A DNA stretch of 64,000 nucleotides from Holothuria scabra (lineage: Eukaryota; Echinodermata; Holothuroidea; Aspidochirotida; Holothuriidae), in contig CM074193.1 of NCBI GenBank assembly GCA_037179385.1, forward strand, positions 2,299,931-2,363,930. The letters are read 5' to 3'. A model generated the notes under the pieces. The model did not search any database. It had not been told where the DNA came from and worked only from the letters and a program-made list of their open reading frames with translations. The position numbers and the translations under genes were made by a program. Shown here piece after piece: positions 23,861-34,686 of this stretch. The number at the start of each line of letters is the position of its first letter. Position 1 is the stretch's first letter.

Positions 23861-24080
23861 TTTTCAATTGTCCCTTTTGTGTAAACCCATTATTTGTACA
23901 ATACTTGCACTGTTAGTGTGAAACATAGGCCTGCTGTAAGAACTTGTGTGTAATAACTGTATAACATGGTGGGGTGGTGCGTATGTGAAATAATTCTCAA
24001 ATGAACAGGTGTCACATAATGCGCTCCAAGCATGGAGGTACAGTACTTGCTGCAAAATTTTGCAATTTGTTCAGTGAAAT

Positions 24081-24147
24081 GGTTAGTCTGTTTCTTAGGT
24101 GTGGTTTTACGGCTCAATTTCTATCCAACTGGTTTGGGTTGGGCTTG
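24081..24147 (-). mobile_element. SINE S 3'-end fragment
   Basis: Diverged match to the 3' end of the tRNA-derived SINE at 56,905-57,150 in inverted orientation (GGTTAGT..., GGTTTTACGGCTCAATTTCT, GGTTTGGGTTGGGC). 5' truncated. Confidence 0.45.
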
Positions 24148-25537
24148 TTTCTTCAGACTTCACTGGCTTATTCTGAGCCCCACGCACTCTGTATTCGGAG
24201 TGCAATGATACTAATAGGTACTTGGTACTGATCGAGGGCTGGCCTAGGCTAGCACCACTTTCTGTAATGTACATTGTAGGAAACTTTCCCAAGAGAGCTT
24301 GAGGACATGCAGCTAGAGGTTAGGCCTTTCCTGCTCCTATGTCACTTCCTGACCTTGACATATGACGAAGAGTTTCCTTTGTTTTTCCAGCCAGTTGTTT
24401 TTACTTGAGTGATGTTAATAGGGACGGATGCCCTATGCCGGGACTGTGCAGTCACCATGGTGCCATAGACTGTAGTGGATACACTAACTAGGCCTAATTA
24501 GGGATCAATGTGTGGGTTGGAGTTACTAGCATAAGTGTCATTTACAAGGGCCAAGCTAGGGATATGGGTTATTGCTACTAACATTCTGCGGCACCTTCAC
24601 CCCCAGTAGGCTATCGTGCACAGCAGAATGCAGGTGGTCGAGGGGAGCAAATTATGGTAAATTCCACCAGCTGAAATGGGCAAGGTCCAGTAATATGACA
24701 CCGACAATTTTCAACTTAACTGATTAATTCAAAATCATGTCTTGTGGTGCCACCAATGGGAAGGTATTACAGTAAATGATGTAACTGAGTGCTCAGGGTA
24801 TGTCAAAAATTCAGAACTTTGCCTTTTGCTTTGTAGTTAGGCCTTCAAATTGAAGCAAAAATATCAAAGTTTTCAAAGAATGTTGGCAATGTTTGCTTAT
24901 TTGCTATCCTGAATGAGGCCCCTTGGAAAATGTTTGCTTTACCATAGTAGGGATGAGATGCAAAATGGAGCTACAATATTTGAAAACATGGGGAAGCATA
25001 TTGAAACACACATAATGGATTATCAGTTGTGGATTTTAGGTCCTACTGCTCGACAAACTTGGTCAGACTACTGACCTCCGAGGGGTTTCCCCTGACTTGT
25101 TGATTTTCCCTGATTAGGCCTATGCCTGGTCTTATTGCTATTGATGGTCCTCCTGGCAACTCATCGGGTGTAGGATAAGGGTGGTTGGTTAGTTTATGGG
25201 ATAGGGTTACGTCTAAAAGTTCAGGCAAGGGGGCACAATCCAATGAATACCTAGGGTTGGACCATGTGATGGGTACCAATGAGACGAGAGGGACTCAAGA
25301 TGGTACTATTACTTGCTCTCATCTCGCTCACATCGGATTTCAGTGCACATTTCACATAAAAAATGCTTGGAATAATAATGTGGTAGAGTCCCCCTCTACC
25401 ATATCAAAACTTATTTGTCCAAACCTATCTGGCTCAATCAAAGTAACCATTTCTGAGTCTTCAACAAAGACAGATCATCTCAGGTGTTCAGGGGTCAAGA
25501 ACAATTTGGCTGACATCATGCATATTTAGCATTCTAT
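24148..25537. other. Intergenic, no supported gene
   Basis: Contains short open frames on both strands (for example near 25,185-25,529) with no recognised domain. Lies upstream of WDTC1 and may hold its 5' non-coding exon(s), which cannot be placed from sequence alone. Confidence 0.5.
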
Positions 25538-25545
25538 GACAAAGG

Positions 25546-27164
25546 TAGTGTTCGACCGATTATGCTATAATCGGTAATACCCGATTACCGATTATTTAAT
25601 TTAACAATCGGCCCGATGCCGATTACCGATCACCGATTATTAGAAAGAGGGAAGTCACATGTTTGTCACATTAGTACGTGCCCCTTGATGCGTGCATATC
25701 GTATAACCATAACCAGTTCAGGATGGAAAATTTTGGGAATAGTTCTGTTCGTTTCACGAACGGGATATCATTTTTGTAGGCGAAATATTTTCACTTCAAA
25801 AGTGGAGATACAAATCAACCCTTAATTCTGTACAATTGTTAGCAGTCGATGTCACATGCCCTTTGATAATTTAGTTCTAAGGCCAACATCATGTTCTGTC
25901 TAGTTTTCATCCCCCACTCATGTCGGAACATTCCTTTCTTTTACTTTACTGGGTTGTAGTTGCGTTAATGTACTGTAGCTACTCTCCCGCTTTAAAGAAC
26001 CCCATGTAAAGCAATCATCATAATCTTAGCAATTCTGGGCACCTGTATAACGCATCTTATGGTTCTTTTTCGATATAAATATCCCTGTATATTTATAGCA
26101 GTTCTCGTCCACAACTTCCGTCTTGTTTAAAAAGAATCTGCAACTGAAATGCACGTAAGTCCGATCCCCGAAAAATCCACGTACGCAGAGATTTGTGATG
26201 CCGTTTCTAGGTGAATTTAGCACGGGGCTCGCCCGGCTTCGCTAGCCGGCATTACAAGCGCGATGGTCGTAACACAAACTCAATGGGAAAATCTGTCTCT
26301 AGACCGAGTATTTTCACACACTAAATCACATAGGCGAAGGCGCGTGTTTTGATTGGCTGCCTAGAATCAACGCAATTGAACCAATCACGAAGCAGGGGTC
26401 GATTTAAATTTTGCAATGGATCTTTTGCATATGATGTCACCGAGCAAAATATGATGCCTTGTTTGGTGGTAAAAACGGACACGCACGCATGTCTAGTGCA
26501 TGCGTGGGCCAAGAAGTTTGCTGCAAGAGACCATGTGCATTACTGTTTTCATTTGCAATGACGTCGTATGACAACATTGCTGAAGTCCTACCGTAAATAA
26601 CATTACGGAGGGAATGATGGGAATGACTTAATTTATGCAAGGTAATAACCACCGAACTTCACAAGATTCTTAAAGTACTACGTGTACAAAACGTGCACAG
26701 ATATTTGTGCAAAGCTTGGGGATTTGAAAAAACGGCGAAACACTGCAGCTAGATAGTCTTTACTATGTGTTTTGTGCAGAACAGTTTGTACAGCAACTTA
26801 TGCAGCGCTTTCTGCGAGATAGCAAGAATACACCTTGAATGCACTTCTAAATCGAATTCCAAGTAACACTACCGGGTTATAGCGGAAAACATCAAACGAT
26901 CATTCCCATGGCAGGGGTAAAATGTATACGTTTGTGATTATCAATGCATCCCGTTTTGGCGGGGAGTTAAAGGATTGAGTGTGTAGGGGAATTTTAACGA
27001 AATTAAGAGCAAGTTTCAAGTAAATTTAGCCCCTTTTTCCAGTTTGCAAATAATCGGTGCTAGTGATCGGTTGGATGGCAGAATTTTACCGATGCCGATT
27101 ATTTACTGATAAGGCAATAATCGGCCCGATGCCGATTACCTAACAGATGATCGGTCGAACACTA
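25546..27164 (+). mobile_element. Complete non-autonomous hAT element, 1,619 bp
   Basis: Inverted termini TAGTGTTCGACCGATTATGC and TAGTGTTCGACCGATCATCT (first 15 bp identical) are flanked by a perfect 8-bp target duplication GACAAAGG (25,538-25,545 and 27,165-27,172), the hAT hallmark. Sub-terminal regions are packed with CCGATTA / TAATCGG words, likely transposase-binding sites (inference). Interior open frames are short and have no recognised transposase. A partial relative lies at 15,384-16,881. Confidence 0.9.
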
Positions 27165-27804
27165 GACAAAGGCACATGCTACATGTATGGACCTGTATAT
27201 ATAAACAATCACAATCAATTTTAGAGTAAGAAGATTTAGGCCTAGACATCACAACAAAAAAGTGTCCTCCCTACAGCGTAGAAATGAGGTGTGGTACATA
27301 AGTGAACTATGAACATACTGTAGATACGTGTAGCTACAGTGGGTGGTGCTGGGCAGTGACACCTAGCACTCCAAATTCCCACCCTGCACTCCAGAAAACT
27401 ACACCTCTCCCCACCCACCGCAAATATGCTTAATATGACCTAAAAGTAGACCAAAGTAATTCCTACAGTAAAATAAGGTAAAAATAAAAAATTAGTGTCT
27501 GGAAAAAGGTGTGGATCCCATGGGGGGGGAAGGGGGAGAGGGGCTTTTCCCAGATCACACAATGACTTTTGGTTTAAATTTCAAATCCAGATACAAGGCA
27601 ACAATAAAATTTGTGGATAGACCTAGGCCTAAAACTTTTTCAGCATCCTAATTGAAAAGAATGAATTGTATAATCTTTTTATAAATGTCAAGTATAGTCA
27701 CAGACTAAGTACACGCCTTAGAAGTACAGTAGTCTGTGTGTCTATAAGCAGGTTTATGGTAGCACAGTACTATACAGTACTATATGACTATCATATGACG
27801 GGAA

Positions 27805-27945
27805 TTACAGGCGCCGTTCTCTCACCCCAAACAGTACCAATTCCCCTAACTTTCTTACTGAAGCCCTGCCCACAATTATCTGAAATTTATCCTCATCCAG
27901 ATACAATATCAGTTTATTGCTTCAAGGTGAGTAAAGAAAAACTCA
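27805..27945 (-). repeat. Dispersed repeat family L, copy 3
   Basis: Inverted copy of the block at 6,590-6,760 and 19,935-20,070 (AATTCCCCTAACTTTCTTAC, CCTGCCCACAATTATCTG, CCTCATCCAGATACAATATC). Surrounding 27,173-28,378 shows no gene. Confidence 0.55.
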
Positions 27946-28378
27946 ATTTATTTAATCAAACAAGCTCTCAGTACCGTTCATGCTGTGTAATATTGGTACT
28001 CTGCATTGTTTGAATTAGCTGTCTCAAATTTTAGTTGACCACGGAAATGGTACTGCCTCAACATAGAACCGTTAGATTTTGTTACAGTACAATAGCTTGT
28101 CGACCATCTGCATACATTGGCTATGGCATACCTTTGGAGTAGCTAGACTGGACATGAAATGCACCCTTCACCTAGCCTAGGCCTGTAGTCTTATATTAAT
28201 AACTTAACTGTGCAGATGGTAGTACTGGTGTAGTGTAGACTAAGCTGAACCTTAGCTTCCCTTGCATACTCTGTAGGCCTATAGACTTTATGCCATCTAA
28301 CTCCAACAGTGCATTGTGGGAAGGATTTTCCCTTACTGTTCCAGTTCATAATTATAACACAATTAGGAAAATGGCATC

Positions 28379-29520
28379 TCATCATCACCATCATCATCAT
28401 CAACATCATCATGCGGTACAGTGCCAACTTCAAAGGTGAAGACTCCTGCACTGGAGAGGCATATTGGCTATGTGGGCACGGCTACCCTACTTGGATTTTC
28501 TTCTTAAATACACTCAATGAGGGAGCCTTAATGATATCGACAGGTAGACAGTTCCATTCACATACGGCTCCGGGGAAAAATGACATCTTATAATAGTCCC
28601 TAGTAGAACTAGGAATGAAGTACTCTTGGGAGTTTTCATGACGAGTGGAGATTTTATGCTTTTTAGAGATAAGGCACTTAGTTGGTTCAATGGCAACTAG
28701 TTGATTCTGGATCTTGTAAAACATCAACAGTCTAGCGAACCTTCGTCTCTCAGCAAGGGTTGGACATTGCAAAATCTGAAGCATACATCCGACACTAGAA
28801 GATTGTAGTGATGGAGAGCAAATCTTGCAGCAAGTCTTTGAACGATCTCAATTTGGTTTGTCTGGTTGTTTGTATAGGGGTCCCAGACGGTACTGCTGTA
28901 CTCTAGAATAGTTCTAACAAGAGACTTATACGCTTGTAGTTTTACCTGAGAGTTTCTGATGTTTATATTTCGGCGGAGAAAATTTAAGGTATTTGTTGCC
29001 TGCAGAGTGATACTGTCTATGTGCTTATCCCAGCGAAGGTCATGAGTGATGTTGACCCCAAGGTACTTTATATGTGGGACATGTTTGAGCTCTTTCCCAT
29101 GGAGATAGTAATTAAACTTCTTTGGGTGGCATTTGCGAGTAATGCTTATGACTTCACATTTGTCAGGGTGGAACTGCATCATCCAGTTTTTCCACCAGTC
29201 TTATAGGCTGTCAAGGTCTTTTTGCATTAATTTGGCATCAGACTCATTATTGATCACCAAATAAATTATAGTATCATCAGCAAAGAGATGAGTGGTGGAA
29301 TAAATATTTTGGGCAATGTCATTAATGTAAAAGAGAAACAGGCAGGGTCCAAGGACGGAGCCCTGTGGTACCCCAGAAGAAACATGTATGCTGAATGAAG
29401 ACACACCATCTAAGACTACAGCTTGCATGGGTTCTATTGTTGAGAAAGCTTTTCATCCAGTTGTTTGTACTACCTGTTATACCATACCATTTAAACTTTA
29501 CAATCAACCTTGTTACCTAG
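28379..29520 (-). pseudogene. LINE copy 1 (CR1/Jockey-like), truncated and frameshifted reverse transcriptase
   Basis: Minus-strand remnants of a non-LTR retrotransposon RT in order: [79 protein letters not shown], then PTLAERRRFARLLMF and CEWNCLPVDIIKA. At least three frameshifts separate these blocks (near 29,430; near 29,200; near 28,790) and everything before RT motif A is missing, so it is dead. A 3' UTR is followed at 28,379-28,415 by a (GAT)n tail, the microsatellite ending usual for CR1/L2/Jockey-type LINEs. Confidence 0.88.
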
Positions 29521-29990
29521 CTCTCTATGGTAACGTTTCATTTCTGTGGTCATAAAGGCCTACATGGGATTATCCTTCCCAGGTTGCCGTTTTGAATAGC
29601 CCTATCTTTAATTGGCATAGGCTTAAGGTCTATACTCAGTGTATGGTCCAATGCAAACCTAGCCTAAGCCCAGGGGCAGATATGCACTGTTTAAACAAGG
29701 TGCTTCTTGACTGGTTGTTGTCATCGTATTGTATCGATTGTATTCTTTGTTAGGGTGAGGCCTGAAGGATTAGCCTAGGCTAGGTTAGGAATTAGGCCCA
29801 GGCTATCGTTAGCCAGTAAGGATATTGTTAAACACTGTGCATCACCCCAAGCCCAGAGCTCTGTCATTTCAATATTTTTACATGTTATGTTAATGCTGAT
29901 GCCCAATTGACAGGTCCGCACACTCAAGATAACCTCATCGTACTAACGTTAGGCCTAATGATGATAGTAGTACTTGCCTTAAGTTAGGCT
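29521..29990. other. Spacer between two LINE copies
   Basis: Sequence rich in TTAGCCTAGGC strings; no gene or element end recognised. Confidence 0.5.
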
Positions 29991-30078
29991 AGTTTGAAGG
30001 TCTCAGTCTGGATCTGGAAAAATACTGCACAACACTCCTGGTGGAGTCAAACGTGCAGGGTTGAGTGTGCGTATGTAG

Positions 30079-31305
30079 TTAGTCGTCCCGTCTGAGGATC
30101 CTCAAGGCTGCGCTCTTGAATTGCTTGGGGTCCTCGAGATCTATAATGTTCTGGGGGAGTAGGTTCCAGTCTCTGACGGTCCGAGGAAAGAAACTGTATT
30201 TGTAGCAGTCCTTATTGGTTGGTATATTTGTAAAGCTATTAGAATGGTGATGCCTGGAGGGCCGCCGGACCGGTTGTAGGTTGTTGATTGGCAAGGCTAG
30301 GAGGCCCAATCTGGCTTTGTGAAGAATTGCTAGCCTGTTGGCAGTACGCCTGTTTTTGAGACTATCCCACCCTAGGTCATTTAGCATTTCAGTCACACTA
30401 CTATGGGGGGAATAGTCATTATAAACAAACCTAGCAGCCCTACGTTGAATTTGCTCAACCTTATTGGATAGGGAAGTGGTGTAGGGATCCCAAACAGAAG
30501 ATGAATACTCCAATAAAGGCCTAACAAGTGTGAGATAGGCATTAGCTTTGACACTCCTAGGGCAGGAGTATAAATTTCTTTTAATAAAAGCCAAAGACCT
30601 ATTTGCCGACGAAGTGATACGATTAATACGATTAATATGTCTATTCCAGGTAAGGGTATTAGAGATGTCAACTCCCAGATAAGTGTGGCAATCGGCAGAC
30701 TCCAGGGTATCGTTATCTAGAGTATAATTAAAAAACTTGGGTTTTCTTGAGTGAGTTATCCTCATAGAAAAGCACTTCTTGGTATTAAAGTGCATTTGCC
30801 ATTTATTTTGCCACTCAGAGAGGGTGTTTAGATCATTTTGGAGTTGAACCTGGTCAAGATTATTCTTTATCTGTCTATAAATTACACAGTCGTCAGCAAA
30901 AAGTCTTACTTCAGAAGAGATATTATCGGGCAGGTCATTAATATAAACTAAAAACAACAGGGGACCCAAGACTGTACCTTGGGGAACACCAGAGATAACG
31001 TCCACCCAATCAGAAAAATCACCACTCACTGCGACTCTCTGCTTCCGGGACTTAAGAAAATTAGCAATCCAGTTAAGGGTGTTGCCTCTAATACCATAGT
31101 TTTGTAATTTACAAAGCAGACGGTTATGAGGAACCGTATCAAAAGCCTTAGAAAAATCCATGATAATCATGTCAGTCTGGGATCTAAGATCTAGAGACTG
31201 CACTAGGTCATTGGTTGTTAAGATCAATTGAGATTCACAAGAATGGCGTTGTCTGAAGCCATGCTGCCTGTTCGTGATAACTGAGTGGTTATCAAAGTGA
31301 TACAT
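30079..31305 (-). CDS. LINE copy 2: reverse transcriptase palm/thumb
   Basis: 408-residue frame continuing the RT after the frameshift. Motif A is DFSKAFDTVPH, motif B is SGVPQGTVLGPLLF and motif C is FADD, so the catalytic aspartates are present. It is followed by the thumb with YLGVDISNTLTWNRHI and the DPYTTSLSNKVEQIQRRAAR block. The downstream sequence is a short 3' UTR to about 29,990. Confidence 0.9.
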   Translation of the reverse strand: MYHFDNHSVITNRQHGFRQRHSCESQLILTTNDLVQSLDLRSQTDMIIMDFSKAFDTVPHNRLLCKLQNYGIRGNTLNWIANFLKSRKQRVAVSGDFSDWVDVISGVPQGTVLGPLLFLVYINDLPDNISSEVRLFADDCVIYRQIKNNLDQVQLQNDLNTLSEWQNKWQMHFNTKKCFSMRITHSRKPKFFNYTLDNDTLESADCHTYLGVDISNTLTWNRHINRINRITSSANRSLAFIKRNLYSCPRSVKANAYLTLVRPLLEYSSSVWDPYTTSLSNKVEQIQRRAARFVYNDYSPHSSVTEMLNDLGWDSLKNRRTANRLAILHKARLGLLALPINNLQPVRRPSRHHHSNSFTNIPTNKDCYKYSFFPRTVRDWNLLPQNIIDLEDPKQFKSAALRILRRDD

Positions 31306-31379
31306 AATATGAGAATGTATAATGTGTTCCAGGACCTTGCAACAAATCGAGGTAAGAGAGACCGGCCTATAGTTTGAGG

Positions 31380-32917
31380 CTAGGGAACGGTCACCTTTTT
31401 AAAGATAGGACTAACATTGGCACATAACCAAGAGGGAGGTAAATGACCAGTGTCCAGTGATTTTTGAAAAATGGAGCAGAGGGCAGGAGCAACCTCCTCA
31501 GCGGCCAATTTCAGAACATGAGCCGGTATACCGTCAGGACCTGAAGCTTTGTTTGGGTTCAACTCCTTGAGCAACTTCACAACACCATCTAAGGATATCT
31601 CAATATCAGACATGGTGGGTATGGTGTTCGCTTCAACTGGAGGTAAGGTGACATTCTCACGGGTGAAAACCTTTTGGAACTGCTCATTTAAGATGTTAGC
31701 CTTCTGCATGTTGTCCGAGACCAATATCCCATCAGATTTCAGGGAAGGGATACCAACACTATCACATCTAAGGTTTTTAATAAAGGACCAGAAACGTTTA
31801 GGTGAATCAGTACAAACTGTGTTGACATAATTTCTGTAAGCGGCTCTTGTTGTTTTGTGAGTCGCTTTACGTTGGGTTTTGAAGTTTTCAAAAGAGGATG
31901 GAGTTCGCGTCTTACGCCATGTGTCATAAGCCCTTTGTTTCCTATTTAATAGTCGTTTAATAGTCTTATCAATCCAGGGGGTTTGGTTCCTCTTTCTAAC
32001 AACCCGAGCTGGAACATAGACATCCATTACCTCTTTGATTTTGTTCTCAAGGGCAGAGTACATGACCTGCACAGAGCACTCACGTTTAACCAGGTCAGAG
32101 CTGAACTTACTAAGCTCTGCCTTGATTCCACTGACATCAGCTTTGTGAAAGCTATACACTTTCCTAGGCTTTTGTTTAGTTGTTTTAGGCCTAGTGCTTA
32201 TCATAATCAAAGGGATACCATCATGGTCAGATATGCCAGGGATCAGGGCAGACCTATCCACTAGAGTAGGATTAGATGTCAAGAAAATATCCAAGATGTT
32301 GTTAACTCTAGTAGGCTCACTTACCATTTGGTCAAGACCAAAATCATTGCATATGTCAAGCATACATTTGGATAAAGCAGGATACTGTGAGCCTGGTTGG
32401 ACAGACCTAGTGAACCAATCAACATCAGGTAGATTAAAGTCCCCTGCAAGATAGATCTGTCCATTCTTATTCTTACTGGTCTTAACGAGAGAAGCCCGAA
32501 GCTGGTCAAGGTAGTCTGTTGAGTTGCCATATTTATGTGAGCGGTAAAAAGACCCTATAAGTATTTGTTTGGCACCTTGGATTTCGAGAGAAACCCAGAC
32601 TACCTCACAATCCGAATCAAGGTCAGGTCTATAGGTAGCAAGGAGGTCTTCTTTAGTGGCGATAAGGACGCCCCCTTTAGACTGACCATAATTTCTGTCT
32701 TTTCTAAAAACAGTATAATTACCAGGAAACAATTCATTACTGGTGACAGAGCTATTTAAGTGAGTTTCAGTACCTATAATCACGTCAGGGTTATTTTCAT
32801 CAATGCAAGCATTTAAGTCTGCAACCTTATTACGAATGCCTTGAAAATTAATAACAAGGACTTTTAAACTATTCCTAATCGGTTTAGAATTGGGTCTACG
32901 TTCAGGTCGAAATGCCT
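31380..32917 (-). CDS. LINE copy 2: endonuclease domain and RT N-terminus
   Basis: Open from about 32,917 (before the first Met at 32,783) to a stop at 31,380. Endonuclease/exonuclease/phosphatase fold with catalytic-type motifs GTETHLN, AGDFNLPDVDW and SDHDGIPL, a basic linker (RNQTPWIDKTIKRLLNRKQR), and the RT finger motif NPNKASGPDGIPAHVL. Ends in PIFKK followed by a premature stop caused by the one-base frameshift. The host copy is non-functional as it stands. Confidence 0.88.
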
Positions 32918-34645
32918 AACAAGTAACAAGTTATGCCTAACAAGTAACACTAACGTTACGTGTTACCTTTGTTGCCTAGCGTTAGGCGTCGGTTTATAAC
33001 CGAGTTGCAACACCGTATTGCAGGCAATAGGGCCTATGCCTAACGAGTAACGTTAATTACTAGGCCTAGGATTAGGAAAGGTTACCAGTACCACTGTATC
33101 ACAGTAGGCTACTCAGTAGGCTAAGTTAAGCTTACTTCCTCAGGTCGGTTCGACGGGTCAGGGTACAGTTATTTTATTCAAGAATGGTTGGGTATGTGGC
33201 CTGTTTTAATAAAATACACAGCCTTCGTCGAAAAGGTCGTGCTACCTCGTCTAGACCCTGGCTGAGCCCTGTGCGCTTTACGAGTACGAATATCTCGGCC
33301 TATTCATTTCTTTAACTTGGCTCGTCCTCGGAATAAACGATAATCATACTGTATACAGCCTAGCCAATGAATGAAGCGTACACAGTATACTTACGGCCAC
33401 ATTACATTTGCTGGGCTGCATTATTTTTACTTCTGCGACAGAGGAGTACATTGACAGATTGAGTGTGAAAGCACCATTGGACAACAGACTAACAAGTTGG
33501 GAACAACGTACGTACGAATACGTAGATCAAATATATCCCTCTTCATCTAGTTAGACTTCCTGTTTGCTTAACTACTAATGCATCAAATTCATCAGTAAAT
33601 TGCTACAATTTAAATTTCCTATTTTATTATTAATTCAAAAATAAAGATGAAGATGCTGTTTTTATTATCGGACAAACAAACACAAAAAATGAACTTTTAA
33701 TCCTACCATTTTTATTTTTAGGGACATAATCTTTTTGGTCTGCTCAGGTTTTGGTATGCGCTGCGCAGGCGTTGTTGTTGTTTTGGCATTACAGCTGATC
33801 AAGTTTTTGGCTAGTCCATTTGCCAAATGGGTGATAATGTTTTGACTGCAGTTCTTTACTAAACTTCCACTTTTAAGAAACTTCCTGATATTTAGGAATT
33901 TCTTGGCCTAGACGTTACCAGTGAATGTTTTACAATACATCCAAAACAAATGGGATAGAAGCAAAGCATTGAAAGCGGCCTAAAACAAGGAATATATTTA
34001 TCAGAAAAATTGTTGAAAGTATATTGGTTCACTGTTTTGGGGAGCTGATTTCTGAATTAGCGTGGCCATTTGTCGGTTCCCATAATTGTGTTTTTTTTTA
34101 ACTTTTGACATGTTTTGTTTGCAGGATTGTGATAAAAATTGGTTTAAAAAAATAGACATAGAAATATGAAAAATTTTGGATCTCCATCATGCCCTTGTTT
34201 GATGAAAATACAATCAGAGGAATTGTGTTGTTCATTGTTATCTCTAATATGTGGAAGTTGTTAAAAGGTACTGTTACCCTTTCTCCCGTCCCAAAACAAA
34301 TTTCTTTACATATTTTTTCCATCTTTGGGTACATGTGGGAATTTAGGATTATATCATTTGACCCCTTTCCATTGAAAATTGTCATCACTTAAACTTGAGT
34401 AAACCATGGTTGTTTTGGACATTTGAAGTTTTGAGTGGTAGGCTACAAATGCCGAGAGGTAAATATTCTGTTGAAAATGTCGTATGCTAGGCCAAGGGGG
34501 AAGATCATTCTGCAGAATGACTGGTCCTCAGTTCTAAGGTTAGATTAAGGAGTATAAATACGAATCTCAGTTCATCTTGGGGGGAATAAATCATTATCTT
34601 TTTGTACAAAAACGATTATTTTATTCCCTTTTTTCATGTCTACAG
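32918..34645. other. Region upstream of the first placed PAAF1 exon
   Basis: Holds TAACGTTAGGCCTA-rich sequence next to the LINE 5' junction and otherwise A+T-rich DNA. The PAAF1 start exon may lie here or further left; no candidate satisfies both the splice-donor and the phase requirement. Confidence 0.5.
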
Positions 34646-34686
34646 GAACAACGAAGGACGTGCCTGGATCACATACAAGTCAGTTG
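34646..34686 (+). CDS. PAAF1: PAAF1 exon (first one placed)
   Basis: 41-nt microexon coding NNEGRAWITYKSV plus one base on each side. Human PAAF1 has KDEGEAWLSCHPP here, immediately before the segment matched by the next exon. Acceptor TGTCTACAG, donor GTTG|GTAAGA; the phases fit exon 45,445-45,548 exactly. Confidence 0.75.

Larger units (their letters stand above)
29990..32917 (-). mobile_element. LINE copy 2 (CR1/Jockey-like), endonuclease + reverse transcriptase, one frameshift
   Basis: Minus-strand non-LTR retrotransposon. The upstream frame (about 32,917 to 31,380) has an apurinic-like endonuclease: VLVINFQGIRNK, GTETHLN, AGDFNLPDVDW and GISDHDGI contain its usual N, E, DxN and SDH residues. 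It then enters the RT (NPNKASGPDGI, SPIFKK). A second frame (31,305-30,079, 408 residues) holds FSKAFDTVPHNRLL, SGVPQGTVLGPLLFLVYIND, RLFADDCVIY and WDPYTTSLSNKVEQIQRRAA up to a C-terminal DWNLLPQNI block. A one-base deletion near 31,395 separates the frames. No ORF1: the 5' end is truncated at about 32,917. Relatively young by its intactness. Confidence 0.9.

Noticed and set aside
25043..25529. Overlapping open frames on both strands (78 and 114 codons)
   Set aside because: No recognised domain, no splice or coding pattern; length is compatible with chance.
30393..30671. 92-codon minus-strand frame inside the LINE
   Set aside because: Shadow of the reverse-transcriptase frame.
33925..33990. 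Plus-strand frame reading IQNKWDRSKALKA, resembling the PAAF1 N-terminus (IQSDWAQALRK)
   Set aside because: No GT donor follows before a stop and the phase cannot join the exon at 34,646.
34230..34267. Possible PAAF1 start exon (SNMWKLLK before a GTACTG donor)
   Set aside because: The donor leaves the wrong phase for the next exon, and the phase that would fit contains a stop.
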